Origin: Takakia lepidozioides
Lineage: Eukaryota; Streptophyta; Takakiopsida; Takakiales; Takakiaceae
Length of the DNA stretch: 64,000 nucleotides
Assembly (NCBI GenBank): GCA_030704615.1
Contig: CM060732.1
Location: 62,353,053-62,417,052 of the forward strand
Direction of reading: 5' to 3'
Notes under the pieces: generated by a model
The model's database searches: none
What the model saw: only the letters and a program-made list of their open reading frames with translations
Told to the model about the DNA's origin: nothing
Shown: positions 45,776 to 58,056 of the stretch, piece after piece
Numbering within the stretch: the stretch's first letter is position 1
How the letters are laid out: the number at the start of each line of letters is the position of its first letter
Position numbers and translations under genes: made by a program

Positions 45776-48700
45776 TCTGGCCTATCTCAAGCCTTTTAAA
45801 AATATATATATATATAAAACTTCAGTAAAATGCCTTGTCACATCTTTATCCCATATCGTTTGCCCAGCTCCTAGCAGCCTACATATACGGATGCCCTCTA
45901 TAGGCTTCAACAGCCAGTTCCCTCCCTTTAAAAGATAAATAATAATATAATATAATAAAACCCAGCCGGTAAATATCACCCCTGCCCTCACCCGGGGATT
46001 TACCGGCCTTCAAGCTGTTCGTTGCTTGATTATCGGTGCCTGCCAGCTCTCTTTCTAGATAACTTAATTTTCAGAGCTAGACGTTTTTATGACTTTTCAG
46101 TTATAAAAGTTTTTGCCTCATGGTGGACATGGGGGTTTTAATGTTTTTCCCCCTAATAATTCCAATTAAATGTCCCAAGGCCATAAGATCTAGCAATTTG
46201 TATTTGTGAATGTGAGAAAGCTTTAGAACTTGTTTAAATGAAATCCACTAGGTTTGGACGATCAGATCATTTACAAGTGCTCTTTGTTCTTTAACGAGCA
46301 TTACTTGTTTAATCTCCATTCCCAGATGCGACGTTGAAAGACATGAGATCCATCTTTTCACTACGATTGCATGCATTGTATTGCCAATTTTCTTAAAGTA
46401 TTGGTGATTGGCTAGTTAATTGACGGAAGAATGGTATAGGCACATCCTAATATCAACATTGTCATCTTGCCAATGTCAGCCAAGTTTCACTATAGTTTAA
46501 CAACAGTAGGCATCGTGCAGTCATTTTTTCTATGCTTTGCAGCTCTCTTAAAGGGAAGACATGTCATGAATGTTCTTCTTACAGAGGAAATGATAATTAA
46601 AAAAAAAACACTTAAGATTATCATTGTGCTATAGATCTAACCGATATGAAGTTCGTAAGTTTCTTATGCCGAGTTTTACTAGTCTAGTCGTACAATAGTG
46701 GGCTTAGTGCACTCCTCCTTTGTCTTGGTTTAAATTTTGAGATTGGCTATGTAACTCTCTTAAACTTATGTAAGGGAAGAGAGATAAATGTTCTTATTTG
46801 GAGAAAGAATAAACACGATCTTTTTTCATAGTGCAATACTTCGATCAATCATCGTCTCTTTGGCATAAATTTATTAATTTTGATCAACCGTTTGGATTTG
46901 TCATAGGAGGGGTTTAAGCAAGATTAGAGGTAAACCATACTGGAAAACCACCCAAACCAAAGTAAGGCCAACATTTGTAAGTTGTTAGTGAAGTTAAGGA
47001 AGAGCACTAGCCACAGACCAAAAAAAAATTATGAACAGAAAGACCTCATACGCACATGATCATGAGTGTGTCTGCCTAAGTACGGTCCACAAAACTATGA
47101 TAAATGGTTGTAACTAATGCGAATCAACTACAACCTCTTCCTCATGTGTGTGACAATGGAGATGTACGGTTGAAACATGGTTGATGAGCATTCTTATGTA
47201 CTTGACAATCGGCCACCAAGACCAAGTCGACAAATAATGCAATGACCTAAACAACCATTAAGACAAAAAAATAACACATTATGTATATGGGAAATGTAGC
47301 TGATGAGGTGGTAGTCCGAGTTTACGCGTTCAAAAGTAGTGGAAGGACTGAATCAGCTCTTATTCACCAACGGAAAAAAACCAAATTGCCGGTTGTCTTG
47401 CATTTAAGCATCATGCCACAATGTATTGCATAGCTTGTCCAACCACATTTCCTAGCCCACAATCCTACAAAACTATGTCACTTATAAATGAAGTAGGAAT
47501 GACAGAAACGGAATGTACCTTCAAGCATGAAAGCACAATATGCCAAGGAACAAACTCAATTCTTCCAAGAATAAACCCACCCTATCACTTATATAAGTCA
47601 AGCCAATGGCAGCTTTGTTAAAAGAATTCACTATAGAGACCTCACGCACACTACCACCCAAGAACTAGAGCTATGGCGGTGAGAAAGGCCTCGGGAGGTT
47701 TGACTAGAAGAAGAAGAGTCTTCCTGAGGTTCACTTCGAGATAACCATTTCCACGTCTCTCAAGTGATATTTGTCATCTCACTTGATACTTGGACCCAAA
47801 TGAAATTCCAATATCAATAAAATATAAATGTATGATGTCATAATTAGCTAGAAATAATTATGTTTAGCTAACCACGACTACAACCATGAGAAATCACTCA
47901 CACCTCATCCAAGCGTAATCCAAATTCCACGCCAAAGCTCAATTTTTTCACGTCAGTTTTATTGGATATTAGGTTTTGGATATTAGGTTGACCGTTCCAC
48001 ATGAAATGACCATCCAAATAGTCAATGCCTACCAGAATAACACATCTCCCTTATAATAACAATTACGTGTATTGATTTATAATTAACATATTGATTTACA
48101 ATTATGTTCAATGGTTCAATTTGTTCTTTTTAATCCCTGCAAGTATTTCTTGTTGTTTTTCATGGTCATTGATCGCGCTTGTGTGTGTGTATGATGTGTC
48201 ATCCAAGTTAAGTTTTTTTGTTATATTTTTTAATTTTAATGTATAGTAATAAATTATTTTCAAATATTTTTATGTTAATTTATGGCATGATATAGATTTT
48301 GTCACGCTTATAGAACAACGGAACACTCTCTCGCCACTAAACCCTATAACCCTTCCTATATTTTTCTGAACAACACATTTAAAACAACTTTTTCTTACAA
48401 GGTGTTTATGCAATGGTGTTTAAGCTATTCATTTAAGAGTGGATAATAAAACATTCTATACATTAATGAAGCTCATTAACACCAATAACAATAATAAACT
48501 AGTGAAGGTATATATGCGTACTTTTAGTGAAAGTATATATTATGATCTTCTCCCATTTTGGCACTCATGCGTGGTCTTCTCGTGCTGGAAAAGCCAATAA
48601 ACTGAACAACAAATCAAATTAGCCAACAAGCAAGTCCATTTTTGCCAACACAGTTTAGTTAAGTGTTATTTTTCTACTCACACTAGCAAACAATTATTTA

Positions 48701-51700
48701 ACCGGTAACAGACACCTTCTTGAATTGATTTCTTGGGGGTGCACTGTAGAGATATCGCACGAAAGACTCCATAGGCTGTGGATATCGGTGACCATCCTTT
48801 AAACTCTCCTACAAAAATTCAGCAAAGCTAAGATGCATCATCCGGATCTTGAAATTGATGAAATTGATGCACTGTGTTGAAATTGATCTAGTTAAAACTA
48901 TTTACTTTGGAACTAGACTGAGGGCTGACCAAAATCGATTGTTGAAGGCATTCAGATCGTTGGCAATCAAGATGAAATCCCCTGAGATGGCTGCAGGAAC
49001 GACATCGTAAACCTGATGAGCAGGAATAACTAGGGTTTTACATTCACTGACATCGTGCTAGACGGTGTTGACTAAGGATAGTGAAAAGTGTAGTTGTCTA
49101 ACGTTCAAACTTTTTTACACACATTTTAAGTTTTAATAACTTTTAAAAAAATAAAATAAAATAAAATAGGTATTTTGTTTGCCTCCTCCTCCTCGTCTCT
49201 TTCTCATTAACAAAACAACGTCACAAAACGACTTTGCAAGACCTTGTTCTCTAACTTCAGCAACGTTCACGTGCATTGAATTGAGGGATTGGAATCTGAA
49301 GTTGAAGGCAACATCTCTCTTTGCAATGCACAAAGGCGCTTAACCGACATTTATAAACGTCATTCAAATTATAATGGCATGCAGATTGAATGCGATGTAG
49401 TGTGGACCATAAGATGATCAACATTGACTTCCCCGTCCCAATTTTGCAGTGACTGTGGTCATAGTACTCAGATCCATGCACTATTGCATTCAAATGCACA
49501 TGGTTTAGAATTTCCAACTCTTAATTTACATATGCCAATTGTTGGATTGAAAGATGGAGAAAACAAGTTCAAGCTATGGAATTTCATACCAAATTCTGTG
49601 GACTATCTTTTCAACCGTATCAAAACTTATGGACTTTAGAAAAACATGTGCATTTGGGCAAATTGCTCTAAAATTTCGAGTGGTGGAGGCTAATTTTGTG
49701 GACATTGTAATGATTCATATGGACAAACTGATTTGTCATTTGGAACCTATGAACTAATTTATGAGCAAAAAATGCGTGTTTAAAATGTGAGCAATTTTTT
49801 TGAGAACTAATGAGAAAGAAACACTGGGTGCCACGGAATATCTCTCGTGGATGTAAGTAGACGAAACAACGCTCTGAATGAAAAACCTTGAGATTTTCTC
49901 ATCTGGAAAGAGCAAAGTACAATCCCTTCAAAACTAGATACTACAGAGCAAATTATCATAAATACTTTTTTACCCCACCGTTTTATTTTGTGTTATCTTT
50001 TGCGAAAATGATGTAGGCTCTCATTATCTTAAATGACCCCAACATATATACTGGACAAATATTGATAAGTGACAACCACAAATCGCTTGTTGCTTATGCA
50101 AGATTTGCTTCGGAACCGGTATAGAATTTGTTATCTGGCATCATGACAGATTAGCTGAGAGACAAAATCCAAACTTTTCCAACTTTTTTCACACTAGACT
50201 TGCAAGGAGGTGTAAAGTAAAGAGGATGAAAATTCTTGCGGACAGAGAAAGAGAGGAGACACAAAAGTGACAAAGACATACATATACGAGTGATTTGCGG
50301 ATTGTCAAGCGACACAAGAGGCAACTCCTACGTTGCTTCTCCTGATCTGTTGCGGTTGCTTTCGGATGTCACGCGGGCAAGTAGTGCTCTTTCATAATCT
50401 CTCATCCACTAGAGGGCTCTATTAGAGTTTGCCCGAGCGATTGATGATTTATAGGGCGTGGATGATGACGACAACAAATGAGGCAAAGATGCATATGAAA
50501 CTTTATTGGAGAAAATTTTCATGACAACAGTGGCAGAGATTCTCGAGGAGTCTCAAGGATGCAAGTGAATGTGTGGGAGGTAGTATAGATGCCTACTACA
50601 ACGTTGAGTTGAAACAGTGAGGTAATCACCAAGTCCTTGAAGTGTCAACGAAACACTTGGACTACCGTGTTGTGTCTTGTAGCAAATTATCCATACGGCG
50701 TTATAATGAAACAATATAATTTGTTGCAGGTAAAGTGGACCTTACCATTTGAGGGATTGGATACACTTTCATGGACATAACCATCTGTTTTTTTATCCAC
50801 TTTATCTTGTATTCACACTAAGACAATTTCTCTTCTTTGAATTCGTTGTATTGTATTGTGTCATAGGATTCATGTTTGGAAATAAACAAATGCACTAAGA
50901 GAAATGTGAATGTACTATGAGAAACTTCAAAGAAAGTACAAAAGATGATTAGACAAGGTCGATAATTGATATGTTTTGCAATAGGTCAATCATAGTTGAG
51001 CATTTTATACAGCACTTGCGCCTAGAGTTCTATAAAATATTTTCACAAAGAACTACAACTTTGATAATGTTAACTTTATTCATATGTAGGATATAAACAA
51101 GTCTTTTAATTCGAAACCTCTAGTACGATCACATTATGTGAATTCAGTGAGTTGTAACCCTAATTGTTTAGTGAAGTTAGATCCTTATTTGGCTTGTTTT
51201 TAGAATCTGCACCTTATATTGTCTACAATATCATAGCATGTTTTTCATTAGTGTAGAACTTGCAAAGCTTGCAAAGAACTTGAGACTAGTAGGATGAGAT
51301 TGTGGCTCAAGTATTACAACTTGGTCGGTTCCACATACTACTTCAAAATCTCCAAACTATATATGCCATAAAATTCAATCCTCATTGGGTGAAAGAAAAA
51401 CTAATTGTCATGCAAAAATATCAAGAATAATCTGGATATGATGGTGAAAATTAAGATGAGTGCGGTTCTATTTTAGTATACATAGTGGATTTCATTTGAA
51501 GCTTGTAGATGAAAATAAGTATGACTCGAAAACTGGATTAAAATGACAGCAATATTGTTTTGCACAAGTTTGTGCTTACATCGATTTCTCCCTCATTATA
51601 AAAGATTGAATAGATTACTAGGTATGAAGTTTGGTTATGCATTTCAGTATTCATGAGTACTTCCAAATTTCAATATTCAGCAAGTATTCCTCAGCTGGTT

Positions 51701-51997
51701 TTCCATCAAGTTTTTCAATATTTTAGTACATCGATATATATCCACATTTAAATATTTCAGCCAGTTCAAGCAAATATTTCAATGTTATACTAGTATTTTC
51801 AGCGATGACCGTTAGGTCGGAGTTTGTTTAGCATAGATGACTATTGGGTCCATTAGTAGTGATTAATACTTTTGCTGCCAACATGACAATTCCAGAAAAA
51901 CAGACGACAATTAATTCGGAAAGAAAAATAAAAAACCAAAGAGAAAACTGCTGAAACTTCTTTGTTTTAATTACTTCCCAATATAAACATATGGAGT
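45776..51997. other. AT-rich gene-free interval
   Basis: Open frames are short and none shows a known domain. It holds a (TA)n tract near 45805, a 10-bp hairpin GCCGGTAAAT/ATTTACCGGC (45965-46007), a TG run near 48180 and AAAAT repeats near 49150. It is probably decayed transposon sequence, but I can identify no family. Confidence 0.6.
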
Positions 51998-52345
51998 AAT
52001 TGAAACCACAACTCTGAGAAATGAGAGAGGCTCCAAAGAAAGAGGAGCTATGTATAAGTGTTGGGTTATTTCTCATACTTCCCATTCATGAATAAGAGCA
52101 TGATGGGTTTGACCCACATGCATTGCTCGCTCTGAAAGAAGTGGGTATCACTCTCAAACTCAATAACCTAAAACCATAGCTCTGAGACATGAGAGGGGCT
52201 CAAGAGAGAGCTGTATGCATAAGTATCGGGCCATTTCTCATATTTACCATTCATGAATAGGGACAAGATGGGTGTGACCCTCATGCATTGTTGGATTCCT
52301 TTAAAAACAAAAGATAAATGACACTCTCAAACAAATTAATAACCT
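51998..52345 (+). repeat. Imperfect tandem duplication, about 173-bp unit
   Basis: The units 51998-52168 and 52172-52345 share GAGAGGCTC/GAGGGGCTC, TTTCTCATA...CCATTCATGAATA, GATGGGT.TGACCC.CATGCATTG and CTCTCAAAC...AATAACCT in the same order. No coding function is seen. The following 1.6 kb (52346-53953) has no gene either. Confidence 0.75.
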
Positions 52346-53953
52346 CGCACCTATTATGTTATGTTTGTGCAAAATAAAATATTTTTAGCAAATCATTTAT
52401 TAGTAAATGATTTTAATTATGCACATTTAGCAAATTTGACCAAAATTACAATAAGATAATGTTTGTTGGACTTAAAGGAAAACTTAGTGAGGTGGGTCAA
52501 GTCCCTAGATTGAGCTCTAAGGCAGCCTCCACCAGCCGATTCTTTAGCATTGAAAAAGAAAGAGACAACTTTAAGTCAAACATTCTTTGTACATTCCATG
52601 CTTGTGCGGGTAGTGCCTTTTTAAGGAACCCGCGGGTCTGGGTTTCGGTTTTCTTTTGGAACCAAGTCCGGGTCTGGATCCGGGTTTTGGAAATTTGGAA
52701 AATCAGGGTTCGGAGTCGGGTCCAGGTTCTTGAACACGGACTCAGGTAGTTGCTGGAAAATATTGGCGGGTTCATCCACGGGTTCGGATCGGGGTCCCCA
52801 TTAATTGATTAAATAGATTAAGGAAAAAATTAATTGGAGACAAAATTATTTTTGGCTGAAAAAAAAACTAAATCCTAATGGTGAATTTTATCTTAACCCG
52901 TAATGGACGACACAACCCGTTTCGAGTCGTATCAGAAATCAGAAATCGATTTGCCACGATGGCAAATCGTTGGATGACCTCGGATGAAAAAATTTCTAAA
53001 TGAAAGTTGTGCGCCGTGACATCATGCACATGCCTATCTTTATGGCACCCTAAAATAATAAAAGCACTGCCGTCAGTAATTTTTTTAGTGTGCAGGGGTA
53101 CCCAATTCAGGGCCCTCCAGCAGCTTGGACCTACCAACATGGCAGGATATGGGTGGCTCTACCAATGAAAATTTATTTTGCATGTAGATAGGTTAGAAAA
53201 TTCTTCTATGCATGTAGATAGGTTAGAATGCTTCCAAATTTTTTGTGGTAGTGAGTTTCCACGCAATGAACAACATGACCAGATGAATTCTCCTCACATA
53301 TATATAATACACCTTAGACGCAAGTGGACAAAGGCATAACTTGTGTATTGCGAGTTGAAATTTGAGGCAGATTTGGGGTCAATTATAATGGATGGTCTTT
53401 TTGACCCACCAATTTTTCCAACAAAGCAACCCTCTTGTGGTTTTCGAATTTGGTTTTGGAATTTTGGCCCAAGGTGCTGTACATGCCAGGCAATTAAATG
53501 TGCTTATGCTGTATCAATGAAAATTCATTTTGCCAAGCCAATTGCTTGGTCAAACCATTTTTTCATTCCAAAACTAGAGCAAAGTAAAAATTTACAACTT
53601 ACATTTTTGCTATGATCTTTGTAATAATGACACGGTGAAATCAACTGAAATTTTTACAGTAGGTTCCTGAAGTAGGTAGGATTAGTTTCATATGGTTCAT
53701 CCCCATGGATGTTTGTCAAATGTCAGATATGCCCTCAAACATGAGGGCATGTTCCATTTTGGAATGGGCCCACAAAAAACGGGCTTGTCCTTTAGGGGTT
53801 AATACTTAATACATATTCCTTCAAAATGTACCATGAATATGTATGGCTCATTTATAAACTACACGCATGATGACACAATAATTAAAACAGAATTTGAGTT
53901 CTATTCTTTGATATCAATCCTAAAACATGTTCAGGAAAATAATATGCTCCAAC

Positions 53954-54191
53954 AGCTGGTAGCTCAGTTGGAAAATGCACTTAGTGCCACCCGGATGGTT
54001 CTGGGGTCAAATCTTGCTACCTTGATGGTTATGGTATGTTCTTCTCTCCCTTCCGATGGGCGGTGTCCCATGCGTAACCCTTCACGACGAGGTTACTGTG
54101 AAAGAGGTTATTTTTTCCTCTCACTATAATTAAGGGGCCTGTTTTGTTGAGCTGTCGCTCCTAGATGTTTCTCTTTTTAAAAAAAAAAAAA
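53954..54191 (+). repeat. tRNA-derived SINE with poly(A) tail
   Basis: The A box TAGCTCAGTTGGAAAATGC begins at 53960 and the B-box-like GGGGTCAAATC is near 54003. The hairpin AGAGG/CCTCT with loop TTATTTTTT is at 54103-54121, and an A run ends the element at 54179-54191. This is the most complete member of the family in the window. Confidence 0.75.
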
Positions 54192-54249
54192 GGGCCTCAA
54201 AGCTCATATATCACTATAGCATGGATGTGTCGGAGCTTGCCTAATGCTA

Positions 54250-54418
54250 AATATATGAAGCCTCATGAAGGAAGCATAAATTATGGTGTCACTTGACCCC
54301 GAAGGGCTACGGCCTTCCAATAGAAAGGTTGACAACTTTGAGACACCAATCCGTGGATTGAACCCACAACTACCTTTTGAGGTGGTATGTGCCCATTACC
54401 ACTCGGGCTACAACTTGG
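54250..54418 (-). repeat. SINE, second family, minus strand
   Basis: The reverse complement starts TTGTAGCCCGAGTGGTAATG (A box) and has GTGGGTTCAATCC (B box) and the tail segment GACACCATAATTTATGC. It matches 55005-55192 along its length. Confidence 0.75.
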
Positions 54419-54603
54419 TTGGGATACATAGAAGATCTTACACTTGGGCTAAGATGACTCTCCACCTTGAGTGGTGGGTGCTGGCTGCTGCATTGGCCTC
54501 CCTTTAGGTGGACCCTTCTCTTGACACATGTAAGGTCCGTTGATCACATTTTCTCCATTGACTTCAACATGATGCAAAGTCTTTGACTTGAAGGAACATA
54601 GCC

Positions 54604-54735
54604 AACAATAATAATAATAATAATAATAAATAAATAAATAAATATATGACGCCAGCCGAAGCTAGCGTAAATAAGAGCCTCTTCCCCTATGAAAATGGGG
54701 CGGAGATGTAGTACCTTTCATGAGCTCATCCAATG
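54604..54735 (-). repeat. SINE 3' end with (AAT)n/(AAAT)n tail, minus strand
   Basis: The reverse complement ends TTTACGCTAGC...GGCGTCATATATTTATT, like the 3' end of the element at 55005-55192 (TTTACGC...GGCGTCATATATTATT). The head differs, so it is truncated or belongs to another subfamily. Microsatellite tails of this kind are common in plant SINEs. Confidence 0.55.
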
Positions 54736-55004
54736 AGGGAGGAGAGGCTGCTCTCAAGGTCTCGGCGCAAGTACATAGTAAGTATTATATTTCAATTTTT
54801 CTAAGAATTATATATATATATATACATACATATATAGGGCCCACCCCCGAAAGGGGGCAGTAGCCGCAAGGTGAAGTGGCTCTTAGTTACGGAGGCCTCG
54901 AGTCTTCTCTTTCTCTATACATACATATAAATATCAAAAAAAGAACCCAGGCCTGATCCTCTGTATTCGTTCGCGGATAGCGGGTATACAAGTTCTAGTA
55001 TACA

Positions 55005-55192
55005 TGTTGTAGCCCAGTGGTATTGGGCACATACCACCTTAGAAGTGGTTGGGGGTTCAATCCACCGATTGGTGTAACAAAGGTGTCCACCTTCCCGCTA
55101 GAATGTAGTAGCCCTTCCGGGTCAAGAGACACCATAATTTACGCTTCCTTGGGGAGGCGTCATATATTATTAGTATTATTATTATTATTTTA
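55005..55192 (+). repeat. SINE, second family, plus strand, (ATT)n tail
   Basis: TTGTAGCCCAGTGGTATTGG (A box, from 55007) and GGGGGTTCAATCC (B box, 55051-55063) are followed by GACACCATAATTTACGC, GGCGTCATATATT and (ATT)n. It is the partner of 54250-54418. Confidence 0.8.
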
Positions 55193-55196
55193 AAGA

Positions 55197-55505
55197 AGAA
55201 ACCTGGAGCTACTGCTCACAATTCAGGCCCTTGAGGAGGGGGAAAAATTAACCCCCTTTCAGATAAGCTATTAGGCACATAGGTGGAAACGCCAGAAGAA
55301 ACGTGGACTCACAATTCAGGCCCTTGAGGAGGGGGAAAAATTAACCCCCTTTCAGATAAGCTATTAGGCACATAGGTGGAAACGCCACCACCAGACCAAC
55401 CAGTCACGAACGATCCACACACCAGGCAGGGCAGCGGTTTTGAACCCCCAACCACCAGGGCGACACACTGTGCACTTACTAGCTCAGCTACCAGCTGACT
55501 GACGT
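55197..55505 (-). repeat. SINE, first family, with internal 91-bp tandem duplication
   Basis: The reverse complement begins GCTGGTAGCTGAGCTAGTAA (A box) and has GGGGGTTCAAAACC (B box). Its 3' domain GGGGGTTAATTTTTCCCCC, a hairpin with a nine-base loop, is present twice because 55217-55307 is duplicated at 55308-55398. It sits directly after the (ATT)n tail of the preceding SINE. Confidence 0.7.
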
Positions 55506-55612
55506 GCTATTATTATTATTATTATTATTATTCGGGTTCTGTAACGTCTAGCTCAGCTACCAGCTGACTGACGTGCTATTATTATTATTATTATTCGGGT
55601 TCTGTAACGTCG
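55484..55612 (+). repeat. Tandem duplication with (ATT)n
   Basis: TAGCTCAGCTACCAGCTGAC...TGCTATTATT...CGGGTTCTGTAACGT occurs twice (about 55480-55547 and 55548-55611) and differs in the number of ATT units. The first copy begins in the 5' end of the preceding minus-strand SINE. Confidence 0.8.
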
Positions 55613-56178
55613 CCATAGACATACGCTACAGAATGGGCTCAGAATTTTGTGTGGCTTCGTTGTTATGAGGCTGGTCTGACAAACGTCAGGCCGTCTCATT
55701 AGGAGCGTAGCCATAGACATACGCTACAGAATGGGCTCAGAAATTTTGTGTGGCCTCGTCGTTATGAGGCTGGTCGGACGACCGTTAGGCCGTCTCCCTT
55801 CATGCGTCAAGGACTTAGAATTTTTTTATTTTACAACTACCTCCATGCATGTAGTTTTAGGATTTTCTGCATGAAGGTAGTTGCAAAACCAAGCTGAACT
55901 ACCTGCATGAGACTAGTTGCATACCACCTCCGTGGAGGTAGTTAGAGTATGCGCCAACTATCGGAACTACAGTGGAAAGGAACCCAAGACCTGCATCACC
56001 ACATCACCATCGACCTACCACCAGACCCCAACCTCCGCCGTGCCAACAGTTTGACATTTTTTCGATATATAAGAGAAACAGGGGAATAGGGATCCTTTTA
56101 ATGTAGCGGGCCGCTGTCCCTGCGGCCTCATTACGACGAGGCCACACAAAATTCTGAGGCTACAGAATGCATATAGGC
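55612..56178. mobile_element. Possible non-autonomous element with inverted ends, left end duplicated
   Basis: ACGCTACAGAATGGGCTCAG...GTGTGGCCTCGTCGTTATGA occurs twice at the left (55612-55697 and 55709-55796). It occurs once inverted at the right (56124-56178, GCCTCATTACGACGAGGCC...CTACAGAATGC). Each arm has its own hairpin, GCCTC/GAGGC. The interior (55820-55960) has several inverted AACTACCT/AGGTAGTT words. A MITE is likely, but no target duplication was identified. Confidence 0.5.
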
Positions 56179-58056
56179 TCCCCCCACTAAAAAACCATGT
56201 ACAATAAAAAAAAAGGATTTATGGCCAGCATGCCTAGTCTAGTTAGAAATGAACCTGGGTCAGTGTCCGGGGGTTTCGGTGATGACTGGGTAATCCGGAC
56301 CTTAACCCGCCAGTCACCCCGGGTTCAAAACCCGGACCCGCACACCTCTGGTAGTTTCCAAGAAATGTGACATAGTGAAGGGGGTGTGGAGTGTCCACAT
56401 GCATATTTAAGAGATGTAATCACTAATCACCCTTTCAGACACCTTAACCCTTTTGAACTAGGGGTCGCCCCATAGCAGGCAGGAAACCCCCCAAAAAGGA
56501 AAGAAAAAAAACGAATGGAGCAGTGCTTTACGTTGACCGAAAAAATAATGGCAGGAAGGCGAAACATCCCGAGGCAAGGCGGGGGTCGAAACTCGCCTCC
56601 AGGGCGTCAAATCCCCAGGTATCACCTCGGGAGCTTGATGAGGGCCTAGGGGGAAACGCAAGTTAGGGTTAGAAAGGGATAATATCCCGGTGGTGCTCGC
56701 CGGGATTTTTGGTATCCCGGCCCTTGGCATCCGTCTCTCTCTTGAGCCAAAAAGTGTGAGAGAGAGGGAGAGACAGACAGACAGGGAAAGAGGTATTTTG
56801 CTGCGATTCTGATCGTTGCGGGCTGGTAATTGCATGGCAGGGATCACTGCTCTGGTATTTGAGGAATCGATTCCTGCCTTCGCTCCCTGCGCTGTGCATT
56901 GTGATCTGTGCTTCGAGATCGGTGTGTGTCGTGAGTAATGCAGGCAATCGAGGACGGACGTGTGAAAAGATCTATTGGTATTTTAAGAGTAGAATGTGGT
57001 GGAGGGGAGTTGCTTGTTTTTCGCTGGGAAGAGGCTATGGCGTTGCCTTGGACCGGGTTCGCAGATCTGGACGCGGCTTCTGTCACTCCAGGAGATGAGC
57101 AAATTGTTTGCCTACTCGGGGATTTCAGTATCGCTTAACTTCGCTGTCTCTGAAGCCTCACTCCTTTCAAATGTTAACAACTACATGCTCTCTCGTTCAT
57201 CCAAGGGGGAATTATTGTCGGATGCGCATTTTCTCAATCGTTCAGTTCATGTGTTAGATTGTTAGTTTGCTGGAATATTCTGTTCGAGGAGCATTTGTTA
57301 CTCGCGCGTCTTGAGGCCAGTACCGCATTCTTTGTTTTTTGGTCTGTGTTCGTAGAATTTCAACTTGTGCTGCCAACTTTTTGCTGCGCATTGATGTGAG
57401 CCTACCTGTCCAGACGCTTCTCGGAGGATGGAGCTCGTCAAGTAAGACGAGACAAAGGATGGTTTTGGGCGTCAATATAGAAGGTCAGGAAATGCTCCTG
57501 GAAATGGAATAGTTCAACAATCCATTCTAAATACAGTGGAAGTCGGTGTTAGTGACCTTGAATGATGGAATTCTGGCTACTTCTGGAGAGGGCGGATAAG
57601 CTCATAAGACGATGCTTGCAGTAGCCTTGACCTCTGTGCCAAGTTTGGAGCAGTAAGGACAGGGACGGAGAGAGACAGAGTGTGTGTGTGCTGGTTGTAC
57701 TTGTCGATATATTATCAGCCGTCTAATGACAGCGAGGATTTTCTGAAGGATGGGTGAATTATGGCCGGATGTTTGTGTCTAGCATATGCAATCAAATTTG
57801 AAAAATCTCTTCTGTTGAATCTGTGAATGTTGTCAATGGTTGGCAATAGATTGATGCCTGTAGTCTCAAATGAGGGGCATTCTTGACAGGTTTCCGTTAC
57901 AGAGGAGCCAGATTTATACTAGCTTTCAATTTGTTTCTGTTCAGATTTCTCCTGGACAGTTTTCTCCTGATGGTGCTGGTGAGTAACAACTCAGCTGGAC
58001 TAAGAAGGGACGGGTATGCATTGGTGGGAAGATAAGAGTGAGAAGCAAAGCAGACC
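56179..58056. other. Upstream region of the giant ORF
   Basis: A tRNA-like B box (CGGGTTCAAAACCCGG, about 56322-56337) marks a probable SINE scrap. GAGA/GACA microsatellites lie at 56757-56790. A donor-like GTGAGTAA (56931) and an acceptor-like TTTCTGTTCAG (near 57935-57945) could bound a 5' UTR intron of the downstream gene. This is inference only. Confidence 0.4.

Noticed and set aside
56938-57138. 66-codon ATG frame upstream of the giant ORF
   Set aside because: No domain and no clear splice link to 58057. It could be a 5' exon or uORF but cannot be supported.
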